64,000 nt of DNA, from assembly GCF_003265705.1 (NCBI RefSeq), contig NW_020313005.1, positions 17,783,580 to 17,847,579 on the forward strand, in the 5' to 3' direction. This DNA is from Callorhinus ursinus (taxonomy: Eukaryota > Chordata > Mammalia > Carnivora > Otariidae). Of the stretch, positions 11,454 through 22,510 are shown piece after piece. Below the pieces are notes generated by a model. It had not been told where the DNA came from. It saw only the letters and a list, made by a program, of their open reading frames with translations, and did no database searches. The position numbers and the translations under genes are program-made. Positions within the stretch are counted from its first letter, which is position 1, and the number at the start of each line of letters is the position of its first letter.

Positions 11454-11841
11454 TTATCCTAGGCAGCTCATGCTGCATAACAAAATACCATAGACTGGGC
11501 AGCTGAACTAATAGAAATCCATTCTCTCATACTTCTGGAGGCTAGAAATCAGAAATCAGGGCAGTAGTGTGATCGGGTTCTGGTGAGAACCCGCTTCTGA
11601 CCTGCAGACAGCTGCCTTCCCACTGTGTCTATGAATAGTCTTTCTTCAATCCACGTGTGCAGAGTGAGAGCTCTCTGCTTCTCTCCTTATAAGGCTTCTA
11701 GTCCTAATTGATTAGAACCCCAAACTTATGACCTCATATAACCTTGATTACCTCCTCAAAGTCCTATCTCCAAATATAGTCACATTGGGAGTTAGGGCTT
11801 CCACATATTAGTGGGGGGTGGGCACACAGTTCTGTCTATAG
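11454..11841 (-). mobile_element. Solo MLT1-type LTR (MaLR), minus strand
   Basis: The + strand shows the reverse complement of an MLT1 LTR from end to start: 'gctgcataacaaaataccat' and 'ctggaggctagaaatc', then 'cttataaggcttctagtcct', 'atttccaaatatagtc'-like text near 11768-11783 (tctccaaatatagtcacatt), and 'cagttctgtctatag' at the 5' end of the LTR. No internal region adjoins it, so it is a solo LTR, left by recombination or truncated. Confidence 0.85.
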
Positions 11842-14348
11842 GTCACCTGAAACACTGCTGGGCTTAGAGGCAGCAGACATTTCTCCAGTGTTTCACTCCT
11901 CCTCTATGGGGGCCAGACACTCCAGAGGTCACATGCTCAGTCTCAGGGAGCCATGAGGCCTGGTTGGCCAGGAGGAAGAGAGTCAGGAAGCTCTGTACTA
12001 TCAGATGATGCACCATGCAACCCATGTTCCCAGCATGTCAGATCAGCCCACTTCTCCCCACTTCTCCAGAGAGGCAAGAACTGGAGAGGAATCAAGTGAG
12101 CAACTAAAAGGGAAGTTGGAAGTCAAGAGCCTGATTCTGAAGCATATTGACTATTAAAAGGTATAGGTATGGTCAAGGCAAGAAAAGAGTTGGAAAGCAC
12201 CAGACTGGGGGTATTCCATATATATGTGTGTATGTATATATTAGCCTAGGAATGATAACTTAAAAACTTCTGTGAAAGGAGCCCCCCAAAAGAGTTTATA
12301 CTCCTCATATAATTTCCCCCTCACTCTTCTATTTCAGATTTTCACCATATTTGCCATATGGACTATAGGGAATCCTGGCTTGATGTCCTCCATCATAGAG
12401 AAATATCCACCGTGGACCTCTGCTACTTCCATTTGAAATGCACAGATCACGTATCTATTAACAGATGAAAGGGTTCAAACAATGTCATTGAGATCCTGTG
12501 CCATGAAGCCCTGGTTTGGGGATGTTCTGAGAGTCAGCACATCTTAGACACAGAGAAGACATGTTCTAGATTACATGGCTTCCTAGAGTCTCCCCCTCCT
12601 GCCCAAATCCATCCCTGCCCCCGGCCCCAGACAAACCCACAGAAAGTGAGAGAAAAGAAACCTACTAAGAATAAGAACTTGAATAATCCTTGAATGATAA
12701 CAAGCAAAGTAAAACAACCACAGAGGGAAGCTTACAGACCAGGAAATGAAAAGCATCATGGAAAGTGCCCATGCCAAGAGGTGGATGAAGGTCAGAAGCC
12801 ACATGGCATTAGTTACTCCACTGCAGTGGGAACAGCCAGACAGACTAAGTCTCTATGCCAAGTAGCAAGACATGGAGTGTCTGACTAAGACTGAGAAGTG
12901 AGTATAGGGTATTGGGTCCAATACATATGGCAGAGCTCTCAGGGCTGATGATTTGGGGAGAATGAGAGACCATCCACAGCCAGTACCACGTGCACTGCCC
13001 CACAGCACCTTCCACTCCTTCCCCATTACAACTGAATGCAACATGCATCCCACAAGCAGCAGCCCCTGCCCACCTCCTCCATCCAAACACACAAAGACAT
13101 ACACCAGGCAGTTTAATGGGCATTCACTCTACCAATATGTGTTCAATCAAGAATCACTACACGATTCGCGAAGACCAATATCATGAAATTCAAATGAAGA
13201 AACAAGAGGCTCAACAGACAGAAAAACTTAAGAGGAAGCAGGGCTAAAAGAGCAACAAATACAGGACTCTCTAAGTTACTTTCATATATACAGAAATATA
13301 TGGAAAAGCATGTGCTTATAAACAAGGACAGAAATTATGAGATAAGCACAGAGGGTTATAAAAAAATACCCATTTATAAATCTTGGAAATGAGAAAAAAA
13401 CACACTCATGGCAATGGTCTTAGGTAATTTACCAAGTGATCATGAGATGAGGTAGAGGAAGAGCAGAGAAAAAAATACAAAACAAAACACCCAAATAGTG
13501 ACAGAGTAGTCCATGGCTTGACATTCTTAGTAAGAGGTAAAAATAAAACAGCTGAGAAAGGACATAGGGATTCTAGGCCTACTTTAAAATTCAATTAAAT
13601 TGTTTATTTAGAATTTACTACACGGGCATGACTGCCCATACAAAATAAGTGTTGGGAGTTCCCTGGTGGAGTTGGCCTAGAAGAAGACCAAAGGGAGGTG
13701 GAAACATGCATTCCTAGCAGGATCTAGAAGTAGAGAAGAGAGGAAGAGGTAGGGTGATGCAGAATTTGGAGAAAGAAATTGGACACGACTTATTGGGGGA
13801 GGTAGGGGAAATGACAAGCATTTTTTTTTCAGAGATATTTTCCTACAAACGACAATTTTGAAGATACAACTCCAATTCTTGAAAATGAAACACATAGTTG
13901 CAACTATCTGACGAAGTAGGAAACCTGGTGGAACTTTATGGGAAAGGTGTGAGAGGATAAAAGATGAATCATGGTATGGGTACAAATTAGTCGTGAGCTA
14001 GAGCAGGGAGAGGGTGGGCTGGGAGACCAGCTAAGAGATTCTTGCACTACCACAGGACCTGACTTAAAAACAAGTACAAGAGTAAAAAGAAGCCAGAGTT
14101 ACATGTGCATTCCCAGAAACTTAAAAAAGACAATTCAATTCCAAAATATACCATGTATTTTCGACTTAATCTTTGACAATATTTACTGCATTGTGCCTGT
14201 TTTCTTTATCTGTTCCCTTTTTCATTTCCTCCACAGATGAACACACAGTCAGACAGCTCAAGTGTGATAAGCACTCAACTGAGGCTAAACATTTGCTCTT
14301 TTGTGCACGCCTAATGAATTCCATCTTGGCCTCAACTGTCTTAAGTTT
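11842..14348. other. Unique sequence, nothing recognised
   Basis: 2.5 kb without a recognised repeat, RNA or coding match. Overlapping frames of 60-102 codons on both strands (for example around 12845-13250) show low-complexity or unlikely protein sequence. A/T-rich patches at 13260-13400 and 14090-14230. Confidence 0.35.
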
Positions 14349-14920
14349 GTGAAACCTATGCTTCTTTTTTTTATTATTATTATGTTACGTTAATCACCAT
14401 ACATTACATCATTAGTTTTTGATGTAGTGTTCCATGATTCATTGTTTGCGTATAACATCCAGTGCTCCATGCAGTACGTGCCCTCTTTAATACCCATCAC
14501 CAGGCTAACCCATCCCCCCACCCCCCTCCCCTCTACAACCCTCAGTTTGTTTTTCAGAGTCCATAGTCTCTCATGGTTCATCTCCCCCTCCAATTTCCAC
14601 CCCCCTTCATTCTTCCCCTCCTGCTATCTTCTTCTTTTTTTTTTAACATATATTATTTGTTTCAGAGGTACAGATCTGTGATTCAACAGTCTTGCGCAAT
14701 TCACAGCGCTCATCATAGAACATACCCTCCCCAATGTCTATCACCCAGCCGCCCACTCCCTCCCACCCCTCACCACTCCAGCATCCCTCAGTTTGTTTCC
14801 TGAGATTAAGAATTCCTCGTATCAGTGAGGTCATATGATACATGTCTTTCTCTGATTGACTTATTTCACTCAGCATAACACTCTCCAGTTCCATCCACGT
14901 CAGTGAAACCTATGCTTCTT
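14349..14920 (-). mobile_element. 5'-truncated carnivoran L1 3' end with perfect 18-nt target duplication
   Basis: Read on the minus strand this is the same L1 type as at 2533-3236: the last ORF2 codons (MELESVMLSEISQSEKDMYH), stop, first 3' UTR unit, internal A run (14638-14648 as T on +), second 3' UTR unit, 'gtatggtgattaac' and an A-rich tail. The element spans 14367-14902 and is flanked by the exact direct repeat GTGAAACCTATGCTTCTT at 14349-14366 and 14903-14920. This is the hallmark of L1 target-primed integration. The perfect duplication suggests a fairly recent insertion. Confidence 0.95.
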
Positions 14921-15359
14921 ATCACTGGTATCAGCATTTTCTTTTCTCTGCCAGGGGAGAATGCCATAAAATATTCAAACAGTCATACAAACCCTACTAT
15001 AGTGACCAAGGAGATGAACTCTGGAAATGAAGCTGTTGGCTCATTCATGGGGGGGCCACACAGGAACACATTTGGGCTTGCATGATTTCAGTGTAGTTTA
15101 CTGCAGACCGTGGACTGTGCAAGAGTGGAATGCACAGTTTGAGGATCATCCTCAGAGGCGTCAGACCTTGGCTAACAATGAGATTAGGGGTGCATCAAAT
15201 GAAGAAATAACAGAATACCTTGGGTTATAGAATACAGGCCAGGGAGTTTGAGAAGAGCAAGACTGGACTGTAAAATAGTTCCCGTGTTCAAGGAAAGAGC
15301 ATTTCCCGTGTCCAAGAAGGTTTAATTTTCCCTGCCTCTCCCCTCCCCTCCTCACCTCT

Positions 15360-15500
15360 TCTCATCTTTCCATTCACTTACTCCAGGGTGTATTAACTCG
15401 TCCTACAGAGCAGATAGCCTACTATGTGGAGTGATCTCTAACCTCATGGAGCTCACATTTAGTGCAGAAGAACAGACATCAGATGATGTACATCAGTGGC
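15360..15500 (-). repeat. L2-like LINE fragment, minus strand
   Basis: 'agcctactatgtggagtgatctc', 'aacctcatggagctcacatt' and 'aagaacagacatcag' match the reversed L2 3' region (ctcatggagcttacattctagtggg, gacagacaataa). Confidence 0.5.
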
Positions 15501-15668
15501 TATCAAACTGCTTTTCCAGATAGTAGAACCCTCCCTGCCAATGAAATCCTATATTGAAAATTCATCAAGTTATGAAAGCTGTGCTGCTTCCCTGGGAGTG
15601 GGATGGAAGGGTATGGAGGGATCCAGAGCCCAGGCTTGTAATCCAGGATTATCCTCAGCCATTTGCAT

Positions 15669-15795
15669 CCTCTCTCTCTCTCTCTCTTCCCTTCCCTCGT
15701 TCCGCCCCCCTCCTTCCTCCTCCCCCCTTCTCTCTGCCTCCCTCTCTCTCTCTCTCTCCATCCCTCCCTCCCTCCCTCTCTCTTTTCTCTCTCCC
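15669..15795. repeat. Pyrimidine tract: (CT)n, (CCTT)n, (CCCT)n
   Basis: About 125 nt of almost pure C/T with only scattered G/A interruptions. It creates spurious serine/leucine/proline-rich frames on + and arginine/glutamate-rich frames on -. Confidence 0.9.
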
Positions 15796-16089
15796 ATTTA
15801 AATTACCAAAGTTTGGAACAGGATATAGGTTAGCCACATTTTGTATTTATTGAATAAAAATGAACATTTCTAATCCTTAATTTTAAAAGAGAAGGAGTTT
15901 GTCTTTCCACATTTCTTCACTGACGGCATAAATGAAATCATAAATCAAATGTGGTCTTCATGCCTTCTCTCCACCTTGCACCTCACCCTCCCTTCCCCCA
16001 TCTTGAAAGCACACCAGAATTGTGCTCATGGAACCATGGAAGTCCTCCTGTGGCCTTCTGGAATATTCTACCACATAACTGCAATGAGG

Positions 16090-16300
16090 ACTAGTGTTTA
16101 TTGAGAAGTGCCTGTGTGCAAGGTTCTGTGCTAGATGCTTAAAAATACATCATCTTGTGTGATCCCGAGACATAAGACTACCAAGGATGGTTTATGATTG
16201 GGACTGTGAAGATAAAGAAGCAATTTCTAAGAGGTCTACTAAAAGGACCAAGGCCACGCAATTCCTGCGGGGAGGAGATGGGATTCAATCTCAGGTCCAC
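16090..16300 (-). repeat. MIR-like SINE, minus strand
   Basis: Reverse MIR features: 'tttattgagaagtgcctgtg', 'ggttctgtgctagatgctta', then 'gggattcaatctcaggtcca' at the tRNA-like end. Diverged. Confidence 0.55.
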
Positions 16301-16387
16301 CTGGGCCTCACGTCCACCTGCTACTGCCTAGTTACCTGTGTGCCACTCCACTGTGGCTCTGTGCCTGCCCCTCTGCATCTCTTCACA

Positions 16388-16410
16388 CCTCTCTCTCTCT
16401 CTCTCTCTTT

Positions 16411-16445
<35 letters not shown>
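16388..16445. repeat. (CT)n-(CA)n microsatellite
   Basis: (CT)n to about 16412 passes directly into (CA)n to 16445. Confidence 0.95.
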
Positions 16446-16448
<3 letters not shown>

Positions 16449-17089
16449 TGAACCTCCTCGTTTCTTGGAAATGCCCACTCCTGACGTTAAGCACTTTGAA
16501 AATACATGTTTACTTTATTCTCCTCCCTGCCTGTTGTCCCAGGCTGCAGCTGCTATCCCTGATGTCATCATGCTAGTGGTGCCAAAAAGCTGTTTTTCTT
16601 CCACTCTAATAAACATGTTTCTATTCATTTGCGAGTTGGTATGTTTCTTTATCTGATGGGTTCATACTATTCGAATATGCCCAGATAATGTGTTAACCCC
16701 TCCAAGGCTATGGCTTTCCAGAAACATGCTCTCTGCGTGCCATCCTTCGCCTCAGACACATGGGCTCCACTGTGCTCAGAGTTAGCCCTGAGGGAGAGAA
16801 AGTGTCTTTGCGATGAGACATGCAGGTGAGTGGGGTGAGGGCATAAATGGAACATCTGCTTTCATTATCCTAAAACAAATTTAGTGCCAATAAAAAGTGT
16901 TCAAGTGAGAAGATCTGAGGATGAAAAGTGACAGTCAAAATGATAACCATACTCCAACCCACCTCCATGCCAGTGTCATCCTTTGCAATTTGGCTCTCTC
17001 TATTCTCAAGCTGAGCAGGGAACTTAACACCCTCTCTGATTTTACTCACTGGCCCTGCTGGCTTTTCTCAAACCCTTCTGATATCAAAT
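16446..17089. other. Unique sequence, nothing recognised
   Basis: About 640 bp without a repeat or coding match that I can name. Confidence 0.4.
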
Positions 17090-17240
17090 GCCACTGCCTT
17101 AAGTGATTTACAAACACCCACTCATTTACCCTTCACACCAGTCTTATGAAGCACAGAGAGGTTAAATGACTCAATCAAGGTCACAGAGCTGGTGAATGAC
17201 AGACCTAGGATCTGAACCCACGGAGTCAGCCACAATGCCA
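17090..17240 (-). repeat. MIR, minus strand
   Basis: 'cagagaggttaaatgactca', 'aaggtcacagagctggtgaa' and 'atctgaacccacggagtc' are the reversed MIR core and tRNA-related end. Confidence 0.8.
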
Positions 17241-17359
17241 CACTGGTTACTGATGAAAAATACTTCACTGCCGATGTGTCCTGAGACCTAGAAGCCAATC
17301 GATGGGAATTTAAAATTCCTTTCTAAATAATTTAACGAGAAAAAAAAAAGCCTATTGTA

Positions 17360-17520
17360 GTGGCTGAGTACCCAAGTTTTGTGGTCACTTTTGCTGTGTG
17401 ACTTTGGGTTAGTTCCTAAACCTCTCAGAACCTTGACTTCCTCACATCCCAAATAGGGGTGATGATAACACACTGTGAAGGTAGAAGGTAGTCAAGGCAA
17501 TTGACATAGTGACTAGTAGT
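17360..17520 (+). repeat. MIR, + strand
   Basis: 'gctgtgtgactttgggttag', 'aacctctcagaaccttgact' and 'ataggggtgatgataac' are the MIR core in forward order. It lies head-on with the minus-strand MIR 120 bp upstream. Confidence 0.8.
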
Positions 17521-19289
17521 CTGTAATGTGTAATAAGTGGCACCCCCACTTGTCATTGATGGTGTCCAGCAGTGAATATGCAATACCCAGACAAGACTTT
17601 TTAGGAGGCTGGGGAGAAATCAAATCAGCCAAAACAAAATGTAATACACTGAACACATTCTTTAGGGGTGAATTTCAGCTCTTGACAACCACTGTTATAT
17701 CTGCACTGCCAGTAGAAAGCTGAATATCTAAATGTTCACAGCAGTAAGGTTCTCTGAAGAAGAACCTCCCCCATGGGCAGAACATCTTAAAAGAAGACCC
17801 TTGTGCCTACAGTCCAGAGCCTCTGTGATCCTTCACACTCTCCTTCTTACCCATGTCCCACACCCTCTAGTGCATCCCTGCACCAAGTCCTGGAAATACC
17901 TCATCAGGACCTCCTGCCTTTGTTCCTCAAACTCCTCCAGATCCATGGATAAGTCCGAGCTTTAGCCCCTGCAGGAAGGGCATCTGATCAATTTCCATTT
18001 CCTCTATCTCAATTCCATCATCTAACAGGACCATCGGGCTATGTTATAAACTACACAGATTACCTGGGTTAGCTTTTAGAAGGTTACCAATAGAGATGTA
18101 TTTTTTTCCATTTAAGATAGATTTGATAATGCTACTAAATTCCAAGTATGTAATTTGGTTTGTCCACTCCTGCTCCTTTCGCCTTCTCTGTGGTGCTCTT
18201 AGATCTAGATCAGATATTCTGTATTTAGTCTACTTACTGGCCACCAGCACAATCAAGGGGACACTGACATTGCTCTAACTTACTGCAAATTAACCATGCC
18301 TCCCTCCATTCCTCTAGTGTGAAAATTATCACTATCGCCCTCCTGTCTTAAAAGAATATTTTGAGTACAAACAACATAATAAACATAAAGTTGCTTGAGC
18401 TCTTCAGAGAAAGGATTTCACATCGAAGTATATTTGAAATTATTTGGCTATTTTCAGCAAAGATGGCTCCAAATTGGAATCACCTGTGTTCATCCCTAGC
18501 CAGTATAGACAAATGTCTTTGTAGCTAAATCTACAACTCTGCTTAAAAGAAGAAAAAAAGTTAAGACAGCAAATTGCTAATCCCAAGTCTTCTATAGAGA
18601 TCACATGGCTATCTAACAAATCCTCGATCCTGTGTGCAACGGGATGCTGAGGCACAAGATTTCATTTTTTTAATTTTATTTTTGGTTTATTTTTGTTGGG
18701 TAACCACCTCATTTACTATTGTAAATAGACCCCAAGATTCAGTGAAACTGCTCTTGTGGGGAACCGGGAGCTTCTATTGGAAAAGAACCCACCAATTAGG
18801 GTAATCAGTCCAAGGAAAAGAAAGAACACATATTAACTGCCTTCTGTTATAGGAAACACCTGGACAACTTTAGCGACAATGAATCCTCTATATGAAGTTT
18901 TGAAAAGCAAGTGTTTCCTTAATTTTGCAAGAATTGTATTTGGAAGATTACGTACGTAGCAAGGGAAGAGAGAGTATGTCTTCTTTGTTCCATGTTATTT
19001 CATCCTTAGAAGGTCTCACCCTCAAGAACCCCTCTACCTCCCATGTCCCAGGTAAATACCTGTTGGCTTGGTCCAGAATTCCACAATGCTTTTCTGTTGT
19101 ATTGAGACCAGGTCCCTATGGACCGTAATTTGTTTTGGTGATGAGATTTTCTTCATTCTCAGGCTTGGCAGGGTAAGAAGCATAGCAATAAGAGCTGACA
19201 AGACCTGAATCCAGTGCATGGATCTGTCCTTCATCTATTTGTGACCTGACAAGTCCTTTGCCTCATTTTTATGACCTAGAGAGTGAACG
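17521..19289. other. Unique sequence, nothing recognised
   Basis: About 1.8 kb; open frames are at most 77 codons with no recognised domain. A T-rich tract lies at 18663-18700. No confident repeat match. Confidence 0.35.
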
Positions 19290-19490
19290 TTTTTAAGAGG
19301 TCAGGATCTGGAGTCAACTATGCCTTGGATCAAACCTCATCTCCACCACTTACTGCGTGAGTGACTTTGGACATGTTAATCTCTAGCCTGAGTTTCTCCG
19401 TTGGTAAGTGAGGACCATGATAGCTACACTCCCATAGGGTGAATATAAACATTAACTTAAATTATGCATGCCTGGGGTTTAGTTGATAAT
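19290..19490 (+). repeat. MIR, + strand
   Basis: 'gtcaggatctggagtcaact', 'tccaccacttactgcgtgag' (acttactagctgtgtg in the consensus) and 'gtttctccgttggtaagtga' follow the MIR order. Confidence 0.8.
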
Positions 19491-20099
19491 TATTTTTGTT
19501 GTGATTGATACACCATTGCAATTAGTGATTTCAACCCAATGCAATGCAAGACTACCAAATACTGCACACAAAAAAAAAAATGCATAGGACTACAAAGGCG
19601 GTACTGTTACTATTTTTATTTTTATTATGTGAGCTCTGAATTCAGGTCTATTTTAGAGGTGACAAGAGACATCATAAGAAAGGAATTACAGAGATTCCTC
19701 CTTTTACTTAGGAAGAGCTTTAAAATACCCAATGTGGTTGAGAAATATACATTTGCAAAACATTAGTACATGTTTAAATGAGAATTTACACACACACAGA
19801 CTCATTGAGCCTGGAAAATATGATTATGAAGACAGAGAATTAATTCTGCCATTCTGCCTGCCTCATAGAAGGAAGAAGGTGGGCGGGGGGCGGGGGTGGA
19901 GGTGGAAGAGGAGAAAACATCCAAACCAAATAACATTTCCTTCAACTAAAAAGCATGGAGTGAATAAGCGATTGACTTTTCCATTTGGTGCCTTAATTCC
20001 TGTCCGTCAGGTTTCCTGCCACTTCTTGCCTGGCAATGTTACTATCTATCACTCTTCTGGAATGAACATGACCAGGTACATCCCTCTGAATCTCACCCT
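19491..20099. other. Unique sequence with a short G-rich patch
   Basis: A G-rich run at about 19878-19902 (gggcggggggcgggggtgg) stands out in otherwise AT-rich DNA. The open frame 19732-20166 (144 codons, +) has no recognised protein content. Confidence 0.35.
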
Positions 20100-20580
20100 C
20101 CCTCTCTCTTTCCCTGATAAGCTGGCAGAGCTCGGAGCTGTTGACAAGATTCACATTCTCACCTGATAAAGTGCCATTTACACTGTGATTGCCAAAGAGA
20201 GCGGCGGGGTGTAGACTCAAACACTACTCTCTAAGGGGGAAAATACTTCCGGACTCCCAAACTTAGAAGACTGGTGCCCCAAAAAGCAGGGAAGGGTGGA
20301 AGAGAGGGTGAGTTCCAATTAGTATTCATCCCTGTTTTTACTTGGTAAAACTGTGGGATCGTAGTTTTGTGGATTAAGGATTAAGAGCAAATTGGGCTTA
20401 GTGAATATTCCTCCTCTGGATAAATGTCTGTTGAGGATTTAGAAAACACTTTTCTAAACCAGTTGCTTAATTTTTTTACACGCCAATATTTTTTATTTCC
20501 CTTTAATAATCACATTAACTCCTATTTAAAAGCCCCGCTTTGTTGTTGTTGTTTCCCACATTTGAAAGTGAAACTTCTGC
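20100..20580. other. Candidate conserved non-coding stretch
   Basis: Repeat-free, moderately AT-rich DNA with a dense set of simple regulatory-like motifs (GATAAG/TGATAA at 20115-20120 and 20164-20169, TTCCGG, TAATTT). There is no coding evidence. The idea that it is conserved is impression only and rests on the absence of repeats. Confidence 0.15.
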
Positions 20581-21214
20581 CACCAATTTAATCAATCCTC
20601 TTGCCTCCAACCTCTCCGCAGCCTGGGAGATGGGCACTGGGCCAACTGGGGCAACCAGTCAGTGACCCCACAAGCAAGGTCGGGCACATTGCTCGGCCAG
20701 CTTCCACGGCACTGAATCCAATCTTCAGGGATCGCAGTGCAATAAGCAACCAGCATCCATGAGTTCCTGACAATCATTTCTGAAACTGACTGAGCACTTG
20801 AGAGAGCGCATGCATGGCTTTGCTCCTCACACTCCGGATCACAGCTGTGGATGGAGGTAGTTGGGTGAGCAATGGGAAGCAGCCAGGGCTTAGCAGGAAC
20901 TCGTCCCAGGAGCAAGAGAGGAGAAATTGGCTCCCTGAGCCAGTCCTGCTGGCAGCTTGTCAGCTCGGCCACCAGCAGGGACTGCTCGTGTAGTCTGCCA
21001 GAGCCCACCCTTCAGTTCCGCCATCCTCACCCCCAGCACACAGGAAACCACATCACAGGCAAGGAGTGACCCTAGACAAAATAATGATACACAGAGAAAG
21101 GAGGACCAGCTCACTGTGGCCACCCCACTTCCTTCCCATGTGGTCACCAGAAACTCCTATCACTGGCAACTCCGGATTCCACACAGACTAAAACTACAAG
21201 AAAACGTGGTAGTA
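20581..21214. other. Locally GC-richer unique sequence
   Basis: Overlapping frames of 61-138 codons on both strands exist, which suggests stop-poor GC-rich DNA and not a gene. CpGs are scattered, with no CpG-island density that I can assert. There is a CCACCAG core at 20971-20977, but the rest of a CTCF site does not fit well. Confidence 0.3.
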
Positions 21215-21450
21215 GTAAGGGTGAAGACTCAGGATCCAGAGTCCATGGATTCCAAACCCAGGCTCTAACCCATATTAACTGTGTAATAACCTCTTGGTGC
21301 CTCAGGTTCCTTATCTGTGAAACCGGAATAAAAATAGCACCTATCTTACAGAGCCTCTCTAAGGATGGAGTGAGTTAATGCCCGTGAAACACTCAGAACT
21401 GTGCCTGGCGTGGCAGTGTCACTTTTACTACTATTATGATAATCATTATC
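21215..21450 (+). repeat. MIR, + strand
   Basis: 'ggtgcctcaggttccttatc', 'ataaaaatagcacctatctt' and 'aactgtgcctggcgtggcag' follow the MIR consensus through to its 3' part. Confidence 0.8.
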
Positions 21451-21454
21451 ATTA

Positions 21455-21600
21455 TTTACAGGTGAATAACGTTAAGTATTATCCATATTTTTCTACCAAT
21501 ATGACAGAAACTCAGATTATGTAACTTGGCCAAAGTCGCAGGGGTGAGGATTCCAACGGATACATATCTGACTCCAGAGGGCAAACGCTTGACCATGAAA
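21455..21600 (-). repeat. MIR-like, minus strand
   Basis: 'agaaactcagattatgtaac' and 'ttggccaaagtcgcaggggt' match the reversed MIR core (gaaactgaggcacagagagg ... cttgcccaaggtcac). It sits back to back with the + MIR just upstream. Confidence 0.55.
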
Positions 21601-21989
21601 CAAGACACCACTCCTGATCAGTGTTAGCCAACCGCCTGTCACCAAGATGTCCTTCCCATCCTGGGACACATGGCATGACTCTCAATTCATCAGGTCCTAT
21701 TTATGGAGTTCCTGCTACCAGTCAGGAGAAGTTATGCATAAGAGGGACAAAACGAAGTAAATGGCTTATAGTGTCTGTGGGGGAAGCAATACACAGAAAT
21801 AGGAAAAGAAAAACAATAAAAGCAGATAAATGAAGCCAAAAAAGGACAGTCACCCAACAGCTATGGGAGGTCCCGTCTGTTGCTGTCACTCCTGGGGCCT
21901 TCCAGGTATCTGTGTGATCAGCAGCTTCTGGATGCAGGACATTTTGCTCATAGGTGGTTCTGTATCTTCCCCTTTACCTAGCCACCTGC

Positions 21990-22510
21990 TCTTGATCCCT
22001 AAAGTTTCAGCTGAAATTCTACCACTTGGAGCACCTGAGTGGCTCGGTCGGTTAAGCATCTGCCTTCAGCTCAGGTCATAATCCCCGGGTCCTGAGATCA
22101 AGCCCCATATCGGGCTCCCTGCTCAGAGGGGAGCCTGCTTCTCCCTCTCCTCCCCACCTGAGTGCTCTCTCTCACTATCTCTGTCACTGTCTCTCATTCT
22201 CAAATAAATAAAATCTTAAAAAAAAAAAAAAAAGATTCTCTCTCTCCTTCTCCCTCTGCCCCTCTCTAAAATATTAAAAAAAGAAATGGTACCTCTTCAT
22301 GGAGCTTTTAAACTCCCCAGTCTAGGCTTTGTCCCTCATATGTCCTTCTAGGGCACACACTTCTCATATGTAAACAATGATTTGTGTAATTCTGTGTTTA
22401 TGTCTGTCTCCACACTCTATAATAACACCCATAAAGGCAGGGACAGTTTCTTTCTTGCTCCAACAGTGAGCACAGTGCCTGGCATACAAAATAAATGAGT
22501 GCAAAATGCA
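21990..22510 (+). repeat. L2 3' end, interrupted by a CAN-SINE
   Basis: The left part (21990-22027) and right part (22283-22510) together follow the L2 3' end: 'gtttcagctgaaattctacc' | 'acctcttcatggagc' ... 'aaaggcagggacagtttct', 'gagcacagtgcctggcatac', 'aataaatga'. The CAN-SINE at 22028-22282 splits it. Confidence 0.65.
22028..22282 (+). mobile_element. CAN-SINE, + strand
   Basis: Head 'ggagcacctgagtggctcgg' and B-box-type 'ggtcataatccccgggtcct', then 'gagcctgcttctccctctcc', a (CT)-rich block and 'caaataaataaaatctta' with an A run. A second CT block and a second A run follow, so the tail appears duplicated. It is flanked by 15-nt direct repeats at 22013-22027 and 22283-22297 that agree at 12 of 15 positions. 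The tRNA-Lys-derived head would act as an internal pol III promoter in a live copy. Confidence 0.9.

Noticed and set aside
15496..15853. Frames of about 100 codons on both strands
   Set aside because: Translation of the C/T microsatellite tract.
20963..20985. CTCF-like site (CCACCAG core)
   Set aside because: The bases after the core differ from the consensus at several key positions.
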